Shown: positions 1 to 7,158 of the stretch, piece by piece | How the letters are laid out: every line of letters starts with the position of its first letter | How positions within the stretch are numbered: position 1 is the stretch's first letter | Source: JANLQX01 sp031368215 | Lineage (GTDB): Bacteria; Actinomycetota; Acidimicrobiia; Acidimicrobiales; JANYDT01 | Length of the DNA stretch: 17,912 nt | Assembly: GCA_031368215.1 (NCBI GenBank) | Contig: JANLRD010000145.1 | Coordinates: forward strand, 1-17,912 | Reading direction: 5' to 3' | The notes under the pieces: model-generated | What the model saw: the letters and a program-made list of their open reading frames with translations, nothing else | Database searches by the model: none | Told to the model about the DNA's origin: nothing | Position numbers and translations under genes: made by a program

Positions 1-268
1 GGCCGCGAAGAACAGCGAGGGTCAACAGAACTGCGCCCGTGCCGAGGAACACTGCCCCGGCGAGCCCGAAGCCGAGGAAGCGACCGAGGCCCTGGAGCGG
101 GGCCTTCGTCTCCTGCTTCACGTACGTCAGCGAAAGCTGGGCGATTTCCTTGACACTTCCCACACCGTGGGTGGCCGACGCCTTCGCGGCGGCCGGGTTG
201 GTCTGGCGGATGCTCCCGAGCAGGGGCCGGACCCGATCGACAACGCGGTTGGTCTTGGGGCTGGACAC
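1..268 (-). CDS. Holin-like (Phage_holin_3_6 type) membrane protein, partial
   Basis: The reading frame is open from just after the stop of the LON-domain gene down to the left edge, where the C-terminus is cut off. The visible part has a charged N-terminal region, then a segment reading SVKEIAQLSLTYVKQETKAP, then a Gly/Leu-rich membrane helix beginning GLGRFLGFGLAGAVFLG. An amphipathic KQET stretch followed by GLGR and hydrophobic helices is typical of the small actinobacterial proteins annotated as phage holin family (Phage_holin_3_6). These are chromosomal membrane proteins, and nothing here suggests a prophage. No ATG lies in the frame. I placed the start at the GTG at 268-266, but its ribosome binding site is poor, and a GTG at 163-161 is an alternative. 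It is the last visible gene of the minus-strand run and lies about 80 bases after the LON-domain stop. Family assignment is by sequence style only. Confidence 0.5.
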   Translation of the reverse strand, partial: MSSPKTNRVVDRVRPLLGSIRQTNPAAAKASATHGVGSVKEIAQLSLTYVKQETKAPLQGLGRFLGFGLAGAVFLGTGAVLLTLAVLRG

Positions 269-349
269 GGCGACGACGTTACTGGACGGGCCTTCCGGCC
301 CGCGTCCGTTCGCCGGAATTGCCAGTGGGCGCAGCGCCTTGGCGCGCCG

Positions 350-1108
350 TCAGCTCGAGTGGAACCGAACCTCCTCGGCGGACGCGTCGAGCAGTTCGCC
401 GATCGCCTCGATCCGTTCCCGGACCGATCGAGTGGCAAGCAGCCCGTAGTCGTCGAAAGGCGTCGCCGGCACCAGGGCGCATACCTGCCAGAGCGCAACC
501 GAAGGATCGGGGGAGAGTTCGATCGTGGCCGGAGCGGCGGCAAGATTTGCCTCGGCCCGCTGCGCCAAAGCGAAGCGGAGCCGACGCACGATCCGGGCGA
601 TCGCCTCGTCGTCGTGCTCCTCGCTCGAACCCTCTTGATCGACCGGTGGCGCTTCGATGGACGCAACGTCGGCTGAGGACGGGTGTCGAACTCGGGTGGC
701 CGACTCAGTGCCGTCGCTGTCGGACGCCGCGGGGTCGAGGCGGTCGATCAGGGGTGTCACGATCGCCGCCGGGTACGGCGCATCGGGGAGCCATTCGAGC
801 ACTTCGACGCGACTCGTGCCGACGGCAAACACGCCGAGCGTGCCGTCCTCCTGCAGGGAGACGTCCAGAATTCTGGCGACCGTCGCGACGCGGTGTCGCA
901 CCTCGCCCCCTCCCACTTCCGAACCACGCTCGATCAGGACGACGCCGAAGGACCGGTCAGCGTCGAGGCAGTCCGCCATCATCTCGCGGTACCGGGGTTC
1001 GAAGACCCGCAACGGCAGACCGAGCCCGGGAAACAGGACCGACCCCAGCGGGAACATCGGCAGTCGGTGCAGTTCGAGCGCCGAAGCGGCGCTGGGCCGC
1101 TCGTTCAT
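350..1108 (-). CDS. LON substrate-binding (LonN) domain protein
   Basis: A 252-residue protein of the stand-alone LON N-terminal domain family (PUA-like fold). It lacks the AAA+ and protease domains of Lon itself. The domain signature lies at residues 14-40: HRLPMFPLGSVLFPG, then LPLRVFEPRYREMM, followed by FGVVLIERGSEVGGG (residues 54-68). The fold is interrupted at about residues 124-168 by an acidic, low-complexity stretch that looks like a flexible linker. An alpha-helical C-terminal part follows (IARIVRRLRFALAQRAEANL). The ATG start at 1108-1106 overlaps the dacB stop as ATGA, so translation is probably coupled to dacB. The frame stays open much further upstream, but that part is antisense-like sequence overlapping dacB. 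The substrate of stand-alone LonN proteins is not established, and a role in protein quality control would be a guess. Confidence 0.88.
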   Translation of the reverse strand: MNERPSAASALELHRLPMFPLGSVLFPGLGLPLRVFEPRYREMMADCLDADRSFGVVLIERGSEVGGGEVRHRVATVARILDVSLQEDGTLGVFAVGTSRVEVLEWLPDAPYPAAIVTPLIDRLDPAASDSDGTESATRVRHPSSADVASIEAPPVDQEGSSEEHDDEAIARIVRRLRFALAQRAEANLAAAPATIELSPDPSVALWQVCALVPATPFDDYGLLATRSVRERIEAIGELLDASAEEVRFHSS

Positions 1109-2529
1109 GGCAGACCAAGCGCGGTGAGGGGTGGCGCGTCGGGGAACCGTACGAGCTGTTGAGCCACCTGATTTCCGATCTCGACCCCGGTCGCCGTCGA
1201 CGCCAATCCGTTCCCCACGAACGCGAAGACGGCCCTGTTCGCACCGGCCGTGTCGGCGAAGCCGGCGAGCGACGAGACACCGTTCAGCGAACCCGTTTTG
1301 GCCCGGACCTTTCCGGCCGCGGCATCGCCCCGCAGCCTCCGACGAAGAGTTCCGGACTCGCCCATTACCGGAAGCGCTTGTTCGAGTGCCCCGCCCGGCT
1401 TCTCCCCGGCCAGGACGTCGGTCAGGAGGGAGCAGGTGACCTGATCGCTTCGGTCGAGACCCGATCCGTCGACCGCGTTGTACACCGCCGACGACCGTGT
1501 CGCGACGAACGCCTTCACGGCCGCCACCCCGGACTCGGCACTTCCCGGCCGCTTCGTACTTCGGAAGCCGACCTCTTTCAGCAGCATCTCGGCTGCCGTG
1601 TTGTCGCTCCACACGAGCACTTCCTGCACGACGACCTCGATCGGCTGCGACTCGATCTTGGCGAGAAGACTGGGCGCCACCATGGTCGCCGCCGGATCGG
1701 TCGGCTTCACTCCCCGCGCCTCCGAACCGATCGTCACGCCCCGTTCGACGAGCAGGGCGGCGAACTCGGCCGCCGCGTCGCGGGGCGGGTCGACCGCACC
1801 GGTCCGCGTGCCCCGAGCGTTCTTGATGGTGAAGTTGTCGTTGATGCTGAGTGCGCCGATCGGTCCGACCTCACCCGAGGCGATGTATTGGCGCTTCCAG
1901 GTCGTCACCCGCCGGACGTCGTCATAGCGTCGATCGTCGCCGACGACGGCACCGTTGATTCGAGTGATGCCGGAAGCAACGAGCTGGTCGACCAGTGCGG
2001 TGACGTCCGTCGCGATCTCCGCCGAGTGCTCCTGGGTCCGGGAGTAGTCGGGGGTCTCGAGGAGCGGATCGCCGCCACCGACCAGCCACAGGTCTCCGGC
2101 GATGACCCCGTTGACCGGCGCCGCACCGGCGCGCACTTCGGTGGTGAAGCGCTCGCCGGGCGGGATGAGCGAAAGCGCAGTGGCAGCGGTGAGAACCTTC
2201 AGCGTCGACGCCGGAACGACGGGGCGATCCCCACCGTCGGCATACACCGTTCCGCCCTCAACTCGAGCGACGAGGCACGATGTCGACCGGGCGTCGGCGA
2301 ACGCAGGATTGCCGAGCACCACGTCGAGCGCGCCGGCCAAGCGTTGACGTCCGATCGCCACACGGAGCACCTCGGGAGTGCGTCGGATGCTGAGAAGCGG
2401 AGCTTGCGTCGCGACAACCGCCGACGCCGAAGCCACCGGATCGATCATCGCTCCCGCGGCGGCGACCCCGGCCGCGGCAACTCCGAAGGTCGCGACCGTG
2501 ATCCGCACTCGCCGATCGCCAAGCTGCAC
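1105..2529 (-). CDS. dacB: D-alanyl-D-alanine carboxypeptidase, PBP4/S13 family
   Basis: A 474-residue low-molecular-mass penicillin-binding protein of the DacB (peptidase S13) family. It trims the terminal D-Ala from peptidoglycan stem peptides or cleaves cross-links outside the membrane. All three penicilloyl-serine motifs are present: SxxK as S108-T-L-K111 (in PVVPASTLKVLTAATALS), SxN as S308-D-N310 (in VLVWSDNTAAEMLLKEVG), and K411-T-G413 (in VRAKTGSLNGVSSLAGF). The long gap between the first two motifs fits the extra domains of this family. An N-terminal hydrophobic, Ala-rich segment (residues 8-40) is a signal sequence or membrane anchor. The start is a GTG only 4 bases after the thioesterase stop. 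The 3' end overlaps the LON-domain gene by 4 bases. The active site looks intact. Confidence 0.93.
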   Translation of the reverse strand: MQLGDRRVRITVATFGVAAAGVAAAGAMIDPVASASAVVATQAPLLSIRRTPEVLRVAIGRQRLAGALDVVLGNPAFADARSTSCLVARVEGGTVYADGGDRPVVPASTLKVLTAATALSLIPPGERFTTEVRAGAAPVNGVIAGDLWLVGGGDPLLETPDYSRTQEHSAEIATDVTALVDQLVASGITRINGAVVGDDRRYDDVRRVTTWKRQYIASGEVGPIGALSINDNFTIKNARGTRTGAVDPPRDAAAEFAALLVERGVTIGSEARGVKPTDPAATMVAPSLLAKIESQPIEVVVQEVLVWSDNTAAEMLLKEVGFRSTKRPGSAESGVAAVKAFVATRSSAVYNAVDGSGLDRSDQVTCSLLTDVLAGEKPGGALEQALPVMGESGTLRRRLRGDAAAGKVRAKTGSLNGVSSLAGFADTAGANRAVFAFVGNGLASTATGVEIGNQVAQQLVRFPDAPPLTALGLP

Positions 2530-2533
2530 CGCC

Positions 2534-2932
2534 TCACCCCGCGTCGCGCGGCGTCAACACATAGGTGGACGACGCCCGTGCCACCATGCGCCCGGCATCG
2601 TCGATCACCTCGGCTTCGACGAACACCACGGTCTTGCCACCCGAGACCACCCGAGCGGTGCAGGTCAATTGCGATCCGAGCGTCGCCGGACGAAGAAACG
2701 ACACCTTCATCTCGGCGTTGGCGCAGAACACTTTGCGGCCGGCGACGAACGTGACCGAGCTCGCACCCATCGCCGAATCGCAGATCGCGGCGACAAAGCC
2801 GCCCTGCATGACGCCAGCTGGGTTGCTGAAGCGCTCATCGGCCCGCATCGTCCAGACGGTGATCCCGGGCGTCGACTTGTCGACGCAGACCAGTCCAAGG
2901 GTGAGGTCGCAACTGGGTGGAACCTGCATCAT
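2534..2932 (-). CDS. PaaI-family hotdog-fold thioesterase
   Basis: A 132-residue single hotdog-domain protein of the PaaI/YbgC-like thioesterase superfamily, which hydrolyses acyl-CoA thioesters in the cytoplasm. The signature helix region is NPAGVMQGGFVAAICDSAMG (residues 37-56). The usual HGG is read here as Q43-G-G, and D52 is the likely acidic catalytic residue. The C-terminal strands (TARVVSGGKTVVFVEAEVID) match the fold. The substrate cannot be read from the sequence. There are two ATG codons in tandem at 2932 and 2929, and no good Shine-Dalgarno sequence, but a TACGTT box sits just upstream, which suggests a leaderless or near-leaderless transcript. It is the first gene of the run with dacB, and the gap to dacB is only 4 bases. 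Confidence 0.88.
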   Translation of the reverse strand: MMQVPPSCDLTLGLVCVDKSTPGITVWTMRADERFSNPAGVMQGGFVAAICDSAMGASSVTFVAGRKVFCANAEMKVSFLRPATLGSQLTCTARVVSGGKTVVFVEAEVIDDAGRMVARASSTYVLTPRDAG

Positions 2933-2935
2933 CCC

Positions 2936-2941
2936 AACGTA
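2936..2941 (-). promoter_or_regulatory. Possible -10 box of the thioesterase-dacB run
   Basis: TACGTT on the minus strand lies 3 bases before the first ATG and 6 before the second. This spacing suits a leaderless transcript starting at or near the start codon. No convincing -35 box is seen. Confidence 0.3.
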
Positions 2942-2953
2942 GCCACTGCCGTG

Positions 2954-3103
2954 CCCAGGTGACGGTCACGAACGACCCAGGCGCCGGCGCACCTTGCGCC
3001 AGCCACGCGCCACCTGGGTCGGCTCAGCGTCACTGGGTCGGGAGTTGCGCATCCATGCACCGCAGCCGACCCGGCGCACCGCAGCCGACCCAGCACCGCT
3101 CAG
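2954..3103. repeat. Repeat-dense intergenic block with nested inverted repeats
   Basis: This stretch holds no gene. It contains five copies of an octamer close to CGACCCAG: forward at 2973, 3067 (as CGACCCGG) and 3086, and reversed at 3014 and 3033. There is an exact 16-base direct repeat, GCACCGCAGCCGACCC, at 3057-3072 and 3076-3091, with a partial third copy (GCACCGC) at 3093. The 9-base arms CGACCCAGG (2973-2981) and CCTGGGTCG (3013-3021) pair around an inner hairpin GGCGCA-CCT-TGCGCC (2986-3000). A second inverted pair is CCCAGGTG (2954-2961) with CACCTGGG (3011-3018). It lies between the TetR stop and the thioesterase start, both on the minus strand, so it could be a terminator, a cluster of operators, or a dispersed repeat. 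Confidence 0.7.
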
Positions 3104-3709
3104 CTACGGAAGCAGGGCGGCGCGGTAGAAGTCCTTCAGGTGCCGACGCCGGACATCGAGATTCTCGGCACTGAGCGGGTCGGTTTCGAGGAGGGCTTCC
3201 AGGAACGGCACGTCGCTGAACCAGCTCAGCACCGATCCCCATCCCGTGAGAAGAAGGTGGTCCGTTTCGAAGCGGCGCATCCTTCCGGCGTCCATCTCCC
3301 GTCCGAAGAAACCCATGGCCCGGTGCAGCATCGGTCGCAGCAGTTCGCCGAGATTGACCCCGAGCGGACTCACCTTGGCCAGGGCTTCCCTCCGGACCAT
3401 CCGCACGAAGTCCGGGTTGGCGGTGAAGAAATCGAAGGAGGCATCAAGGACCTGGTCGACCTTCTCCCAGCCGTCAGCCTTGCCCTTCACCGATGATTCG
3501 ACGCGCCCGAACCAGTCAGCGACGGCGCTATCGAAGACGACGCGGTAGAGCGCCTCTTTGGACTCGAAGTGGTGCAACAGGCTCGGCCTGCGGATACCGA
3601 CCTCGGCGGCGATGTCGTTGAGGCTGGTGCCGTCGTAACCCTGCTCCGCAAAGAGCCGTCGGGCGGCGACGATCAGCGCCTCACGCGTCGTGGGGGGCTC
3701 ATGGGTCAC
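3104..3709 (-). CDS. TetR/AcrR-family transcriptional regulator
   Basis: A 201-residue one-component repressor. The N-terminal TetR helix-turn-helix is clear: TREALIVAARRLFAEQGYDG, then TSLNDIAAEVGIRRPSLLHH, then FESKEALYRVVFD (residues 8-60). The remaining two thirds form the all-helical ligand-binding and dimerisation part, ending RRRHLKDFYRAALLP. The GTG start at 3709 gives the normal distance to the HTH. The frame remains open about 260 bases further upstream, including an in-frame GTG at 3796, but that extension is not TetR-like. Ligand and targets are unknown. The CGACCCAG repeats downstream of this gene and the small palindrome GTAG-CCCC-CTAC at 3806-3817 upstream are candidate operators, but neither is proven. 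Confidence 0.88.
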   Translation of the reverse strand: MTHEPPTTREALIVAARRLFAEQGYDGTSLNDIAAEVGIRRPSLLHHFESKEALYRVVFDSAVADWFGRVESSVKGKADGWEKVDQVLDASFDFFTANPDFVRMVRREALAKVSPLGVNLGELLRPMLHRAMGFFGREMDAGRMRRFETDHLLLTGWGSVLSWFSDVPFLEALLETDPLSAENLDVRRRHLKDFYRAALLP

Positions 3710-3845
3710 AGCAAGGCCGACCGCGTAACCCGTCGCGCCGGTATCGGGCCCTCTGACGTCTCGTGCATCGCCAGCGATTGGAGGCCGGGTGCTCACGTTG
3801 TCAATGTAGCCCCCTACGGGCAGATGTCCCGGGTTCACCGACGGA

Positions 3846-3866
3846 GGCGGCACCTTCCACGCCGCC
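3846..3866 (-). terminator. Possible hairpin terminator after the L,D-transpeptidase gene
   Basis: GGCGGC (3846-3851) and GCCGCC (3861-3866) form a 6-bp GC stem around a 9-base loop, about 25 bases beyond the L,D-transpeptidase stop. No U-tract follows, so this is only a weak terminator candidate. Confidence 0.3.
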
Positions 3867-3891
3867 AGTTCGCTCCCGTCAGATGTTTCTG

Positions 3892-4818
3892 TCAGTCGAA
3901 GACGTAGACGGGTGTTCCATTCTTGACATCTTGGAACATCCAATCGGCGGTTCGGTTGGTGATGCGGACGCAACCATGTGACGCCGGGTAGGCGGGAATG
4001 CTCGGCGAACCGTGGATGGCGAAGCCACCGGTGAAGTACATCGGGCTGTAGAGAACGCCGAGGTCGCTCTCCCGCTTCCCCTTGATACGACGCTCGATCC
4101 GGTAATTCCCTCGCGGCGTGCGGGCATCACCGCAGTTCTCCTTGCCGGACAACTTGGAGGTCTCGCAGTACTTCCGACCCGATCCTGACGAGACCGCGAC
4201 CACCCGGTTCAGGCCGAAGTCGTCGAAGTACATGAGGATCTGACGCGAAATGTCGATTTCGACCCGCGGTAGACCGCCATTGGGGATCAACCCGCCGGGA
4301 ACGCCGGCGAGGGCCAACTCGCGTTGGGTGTCCTCGTCGAACTTGCCGCTCCGCTTCAGACCGTGGAACTTTTGGAACGCCACCAGCCCCTGCCAGGTCT
4401 GTCCGTCGAATCGACCATCGACCGAACCCACGTCGAAGCGCAGCAGATCGAGCTTGCGCTCCATAGCCTCGACTTCGGGACCCTTGGACCCTTGACGAAG
4501 GACCTTGCCGACGATGAACGGCGTGGTTGTCGTGTCTTGGGCCGCGCCCGTTGTCGTCGGCGACAGTGCGGTGCTGGTTGGTCCTGCGGTGCTTGCCGCA
4601 GTCGGCGTCGTCGAAGAGGTTTGCGCAGTGGTCGTCGGCGTCGGGGCAGCCGTCGTCGGAACGACGGTGGTAACGCTCGTCGGGACGCCGGTGGTCGACT
4701 CCGACTGTGCGCCCGCAGGAAGGGCGGACACAAGAGCGGTGGTGGAGGTCACGGCCAAGGTGACGAAGAGCGCAGCGGTGACTCGCCGGTTCGCAAACCG
4801 GTGGTTCATCGGAGACAT
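3892..4818 (-). CDS. Secreted L,D-transpeptidase (YkuD) with peptidoglycan-binding domain
   Basis: A 308-residue exported enzyme that makes 3-3 cross-links or attaches proteins in the cell wall. Order of parts: signal peptide (residues 1-37, ending ALPAGA), a Thr/Ser/Pro/Ala linker (about 39-100, probably spanning the wall), a PG_binding_1-type domain (about 104-168, with LRQGSKGPEVEAMERKL and VDGRFDGQTWQGLVAFQKF), and a YkuD domain (about 185-308). The catalytic motif is intact: H269-G in FAIHGSPSIP and S280-HGC283-VR, with C283 as nucleophile. Two further cysteines, C218 and C229, bracket a short insertion (KYCETSKLSGKENCGD) and could form a disulphide. I chose the ATG at 4818 because it gives a normal signal peptide. 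The frame is open to an ATG at 4947, which would put about 43 odd residues in front. No Shine-Dalgarno sequence precedes 4818. Confidence 0.9.
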   Translation of the reverse strand: MSPMNHRFANRRVTAALFVTLAVTSTTALVSALPAGAQSESTTGVPTSVTTVVPTTAAPTPTTTAQTSSTTPTAASTAGPTSTALSPTTTGAAQDTTTTPFIVGKVLRQGSKGPEVEAMERKLDLLRFDVGSVDGRFDGQTWQGLVAFQKFHGLKRSGKFDEDTQRELALAGVPGGLIPNGGLPRVEIDISRQILMYFDDFGLNRVVAVSSGSGRKYCETSKLSGKENCGDARTPRGNYRIERRIKGKRESDLGVLYSPMYFTGGFAIHGSPSIPAYPASHGCVRITNRTADWMFQDVKNGTPVYVFD

Positions 4819-5109
4819 CGAGAGACTCGTTTCAGGAGAGGATCGGTCGGTGAGAGGCCCGTCGGATTTGGCCGCCTCCATTCTTGCCGACCGGCAGCGA
4901 TTCCTCGGGCATTCCGGGCCGCCGAGGGACAGATTTCTCGCGTTCATCTTCGGTGCCGTCGACGCCGCTTCGTGTTCTCAGTGAATTCCCTCCTTCGGTC
5001 GTAATCCCTGATTGTGGCGGCGATAGGGTCAATACGACGCTGTCGTCCCCGACCGTTGGCACCGCATCTTTCGGGACCGCCGCTGCATTCGCCCACGAGC
5101 AGGAGAACC
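4819..5109. promoter_or_regulatory. Divergent intergenic region between L,D-transpeptidase and tkt
   Basis: This region of about 290 bases must hold both promoters. On the plus strand, TAGGGT at 5024-5029 is a plausible -10 box for tkt. On the minus strand, a TTGACC-like -35 lies near 5026-5031. The minus strand also has a strong AAGGAGGG at 4995-4988 with no ATG, GTG or TTG at the right distance. A CTG at 4981-4979 sits 6 bases after it and opens a 49-codon frame ending at 4832, 13 bases before the L,D-transpeptidase start. CCTCGG/CCGAGG inverted repeats in this leader suggest RNA structure. I recognise no known riboswitch. Confidence 0.45.
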
Positions 5110-7104
5110 ATGACCATGACGACCACCGATCAGCCAAGCGCGGAACTCGGCGTCAAGGTGATTCGCGCGCTTGCCATGGATTCGGTGCAGAGGGCCGGCA
5201 GCGGCCATCCCGGCACGGCGATGGCACTCGCCCCGTTGGCCCATGTGCTGTGGACACGCGTCATGAACTACGACGCCGCACGTCCCGACTGGCCCGACCG
5301 AGACCGCTTCGTGCTTTCTCCGGGACACGCATCGATCCTGCTCTATTCGATGCTCCATCTCACCGGGTTCGGTCTTGAACTCGATGACCTCAAGGCCTTC
5401 CGCACCTACGGTTCGAAGACGCCCGGCCATCCGGAACGAGGCCACACCGTTGGAGTGGAGGTCACCACCGGTCCGCTCGGGCAGGGCTTCGGCAACGCCG
5501 TCGGCATGGCCATCACCGAGGCGAACCTCCGGGCCCGTTACGGAGAGGAACTCTGCTCGCACTTCACGTACGTCATCGTCGGCGACGGTGACCTGATGGA
5601 GGGCGTGAGCCACGAGGCGGCCTCGCTGGCGGGTCACCTCGCGCTCGGCCGCCTCATCTGCATCTACGACGACAACCACATCACCATCGACGGTCCGACG
5701 GAACTCGCCCTGACCGACGACGCCGCGATGCGCTTCCGGTCCTACGGCTGGCATGTGGACGAAGTCGGGGAGATCGCCAACGATCTTGACGCCCTCGAAG
5801 CGGCGATCGAGCGGGCCAAGGCTGTCACCGACCGCCCCTCGTTCATCCGCCTGCGCAGCCACATCGCGTACCCCGCGCCGACGAAGACGGACACGTCGGG
5901 AGCCCACGGATCACCGCTCGGCGCCGACGAGGTTGCCAGGACCAAAGAGATCCTCGGACTGCCGTCCACCGACTTCTACGTTCCCGACGACGTGTTGGCC
6001 ATGTACCGGTCGGCCGGGTCGGCCGGACGCTCGGCGGCGGAGGCGTGGGACGCACGCGTCGGCGCCAGTGCACGGGGAGAGGAGTACCTCGCCCTCGTCG
6101 AGGGACGCCGTTCGCCGACGTGGGCGGACTCGCTTCCGACGTATGCCGAAGGCAGCAAGGTCGCCACACGGGTGGCGAGCGGTGAATGCGTCAACGCGCT
6201 GCTCTCCAGCGTGCCGTCGTTGATCGGAGGAGGCGCCGACCTCACCGGGAACACCGGCACAATGCTGAAGAACGTAGGAGTGTTCTCGGCTGCGACTCCC
6301 GAGGGTCGACTGGTCCATTTCGGCGTACGCGAACACGGCATGGGCACGGTCATGAACGGGATGGCGGCACATGGCGGGGCGTTGCCGGTCGGCGGCACGT
6401 TCTTCGTCTTCAGCGACTACATGCGGGGCGCCGTGCGCGTCGCCGCGGTCAGCGGTCTCAACGTGATCTACTCATGGACACACGACTCGTTGGGTGTCGG
6501 AGAAGACGGCCCGACACATCAGCCGATCGAGCAGTTGGCGTCGCTGCGGGCCATGCCGGGTCTGCGGCTCATCCGCCCCGCCGACGGGAACGAGGCGGCT
6601 GCGGCATGGCGCATTGCCGGCACGGCCTCCGGCCCCACCGCGCTGGTCCTCTCCCGCCAAGACCTGCCGGTGCTCGCCGGCTCGGCTGCGCTCGCGCCGC
6701 GAGGAGTCGCGCGTGGCGCGTACGTGCTGAGCTCGACTGCAAATGCTGACGAGTTGCCCGATGTCGTGCTCGTCGGTACCGGCTCGGAGGTTCAGCACTG
6801 TGTCGCGGCGGCAGTCGCCCTTCAGGCCGAGGGCTACACCGCGCAGGTCGTGTCGATGCCGTCGTGGGATCTCTTCGACGAACAGGACGAGGACTATCTC
6901 GACGAGGTGTTCCCCGACGGGGTCCCGGTCGTCGCGTGCGAAGCCGGATCGTCGCTTGGCTGGGAACGGTGGGCCGATCTGTCGATCACCGTCGACACCT
7001 GGGGGGCCTCGGGTGCCGCCACGAAGTTGATGGAGGAGTACGGCTTCACTGCCGATGCCGTGACCGAGGCCGCCCTGCTGCTGATCGAGGGGGTCGGCGA
7101 ATGA
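5110..7104 (+). CDS. tkt: Transketolase
   Basis: A 664-residue thiamine-diphosphate enzyme that moves two-carbon units between ketose and aldose phosphates in the non-oxidative pentose phosphate pathway. Length is normal for the family. Seen features: GSGHPG (30-35), the substrate and cofactor loop GPLGQGFGNAVGMAI (121-135), the ThDP/metal motif GDGD (158-161) ending at N189 (IYDDNHITIDG), the catalytic Glu E408 in FGVREHGMG, and DSLGVGEDGPTHQPIEQLAS in the second domain. The start at 5110 follows AGGAG (5101-5105) by 4 bases. A second ATG at 5116 is equally possible. The frame remains open back to 5014, but that extension lacks a ribosome binding site. It is the first gene of tkt-tal-zwf, 54 bases before tal. 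Confidence 0.97.
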   Translation: MTMTTTDQPSAELGVKVIRALAMDSVQRAGSGHPGTAMALAPLAHVLWTRVMNYDAARPDWPDRDRFVLSPGHASILLYSMLHLTGFGLELDDLKAFRTYGSKTPGHPERGHTVGVEVTTGPLGQGFGNAVGMAITEANLRARYGEELCSHFTYVIVGDGDLMEGVSHEAASLAGHLALGRLICIYDDNHITIDGPTELALTDDAAMRFRSYGWHVDEVGEIANDLDALEAAIERAKAVTDRPSFIRLRSHIAYPAPTKTDTSGAHGSPLGADEVARTKEILGLPSTDFYVPDDVLAMYRSAGSAGRSAAEAWDARVGASARGEEYLALVEGRRSPTWADSLPTYAEGSKVATRVASGECVNALLSSVPSLIGGGADLTGNTGTMLKNVGVFSAATPEGRLVHFGVREHGMGTVMNGMAAHGGALPVGGTFFVFSDYMRGAVRVAAVSGLNVIYSWTHDSLGVGEDGPTHQPIEQLASLRAMPGLRLIRPADGNEAAAAWRIAGTASGPTALVLSRQDLPVLAGSAALAPRGVARGAYVLSSTANADELPDVVLVGTGSEVQHCVAAAVALQAEGYTAQVVSMPSWDLFDEQDEDYLDEVFPDGVPVVACEAGSSLGWERWADLSITVDTWGASGAATKLMEEYGFTADAVTEAALLLIEGVGE

Positions 7105-7158
7105 TCCGCCGTTGCGAAGTGTTGTCCAAGTCAAATCCGTTGTGTCCAGGAGCGTGCC

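Noticed and set aside
1..268. Evidence of a prophage from the holin-like gene.
   Set aside because: The protein resembles chromosomal actinobacterial holin-X proteins, and no lysin, structural or integrase gene is nearby.
319..2754. Long open frame of 811 codons on the plus strand.
   Set aside because: It lies antisense to the LON-domain and dacB genes, is very Arg-rich with no domain, and is the usual by-product of high-GC coding on the other strand.
4819..4947. N-terminal extension of the L,D-transpeptidase back to the ATG at 4947.
   Set aside because: It would bury the signal peptide about 43 residues inside the protein, and the added residues have no family-like features.
4819..4995. 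A c-di-AMP (ydaO-type) riboswitch in the L,D-transpeptidase leader.
   Set aside because: Such switches do control some actinobacterial wall enzymes, but I could not find their conserved core segments here.
5029..5907. Open frame of 292 codons on the minus strand.
   Set aside because: It is antisense to the start of tkt, which is certain from its motifs. No ribosome binding site or domain is seen.
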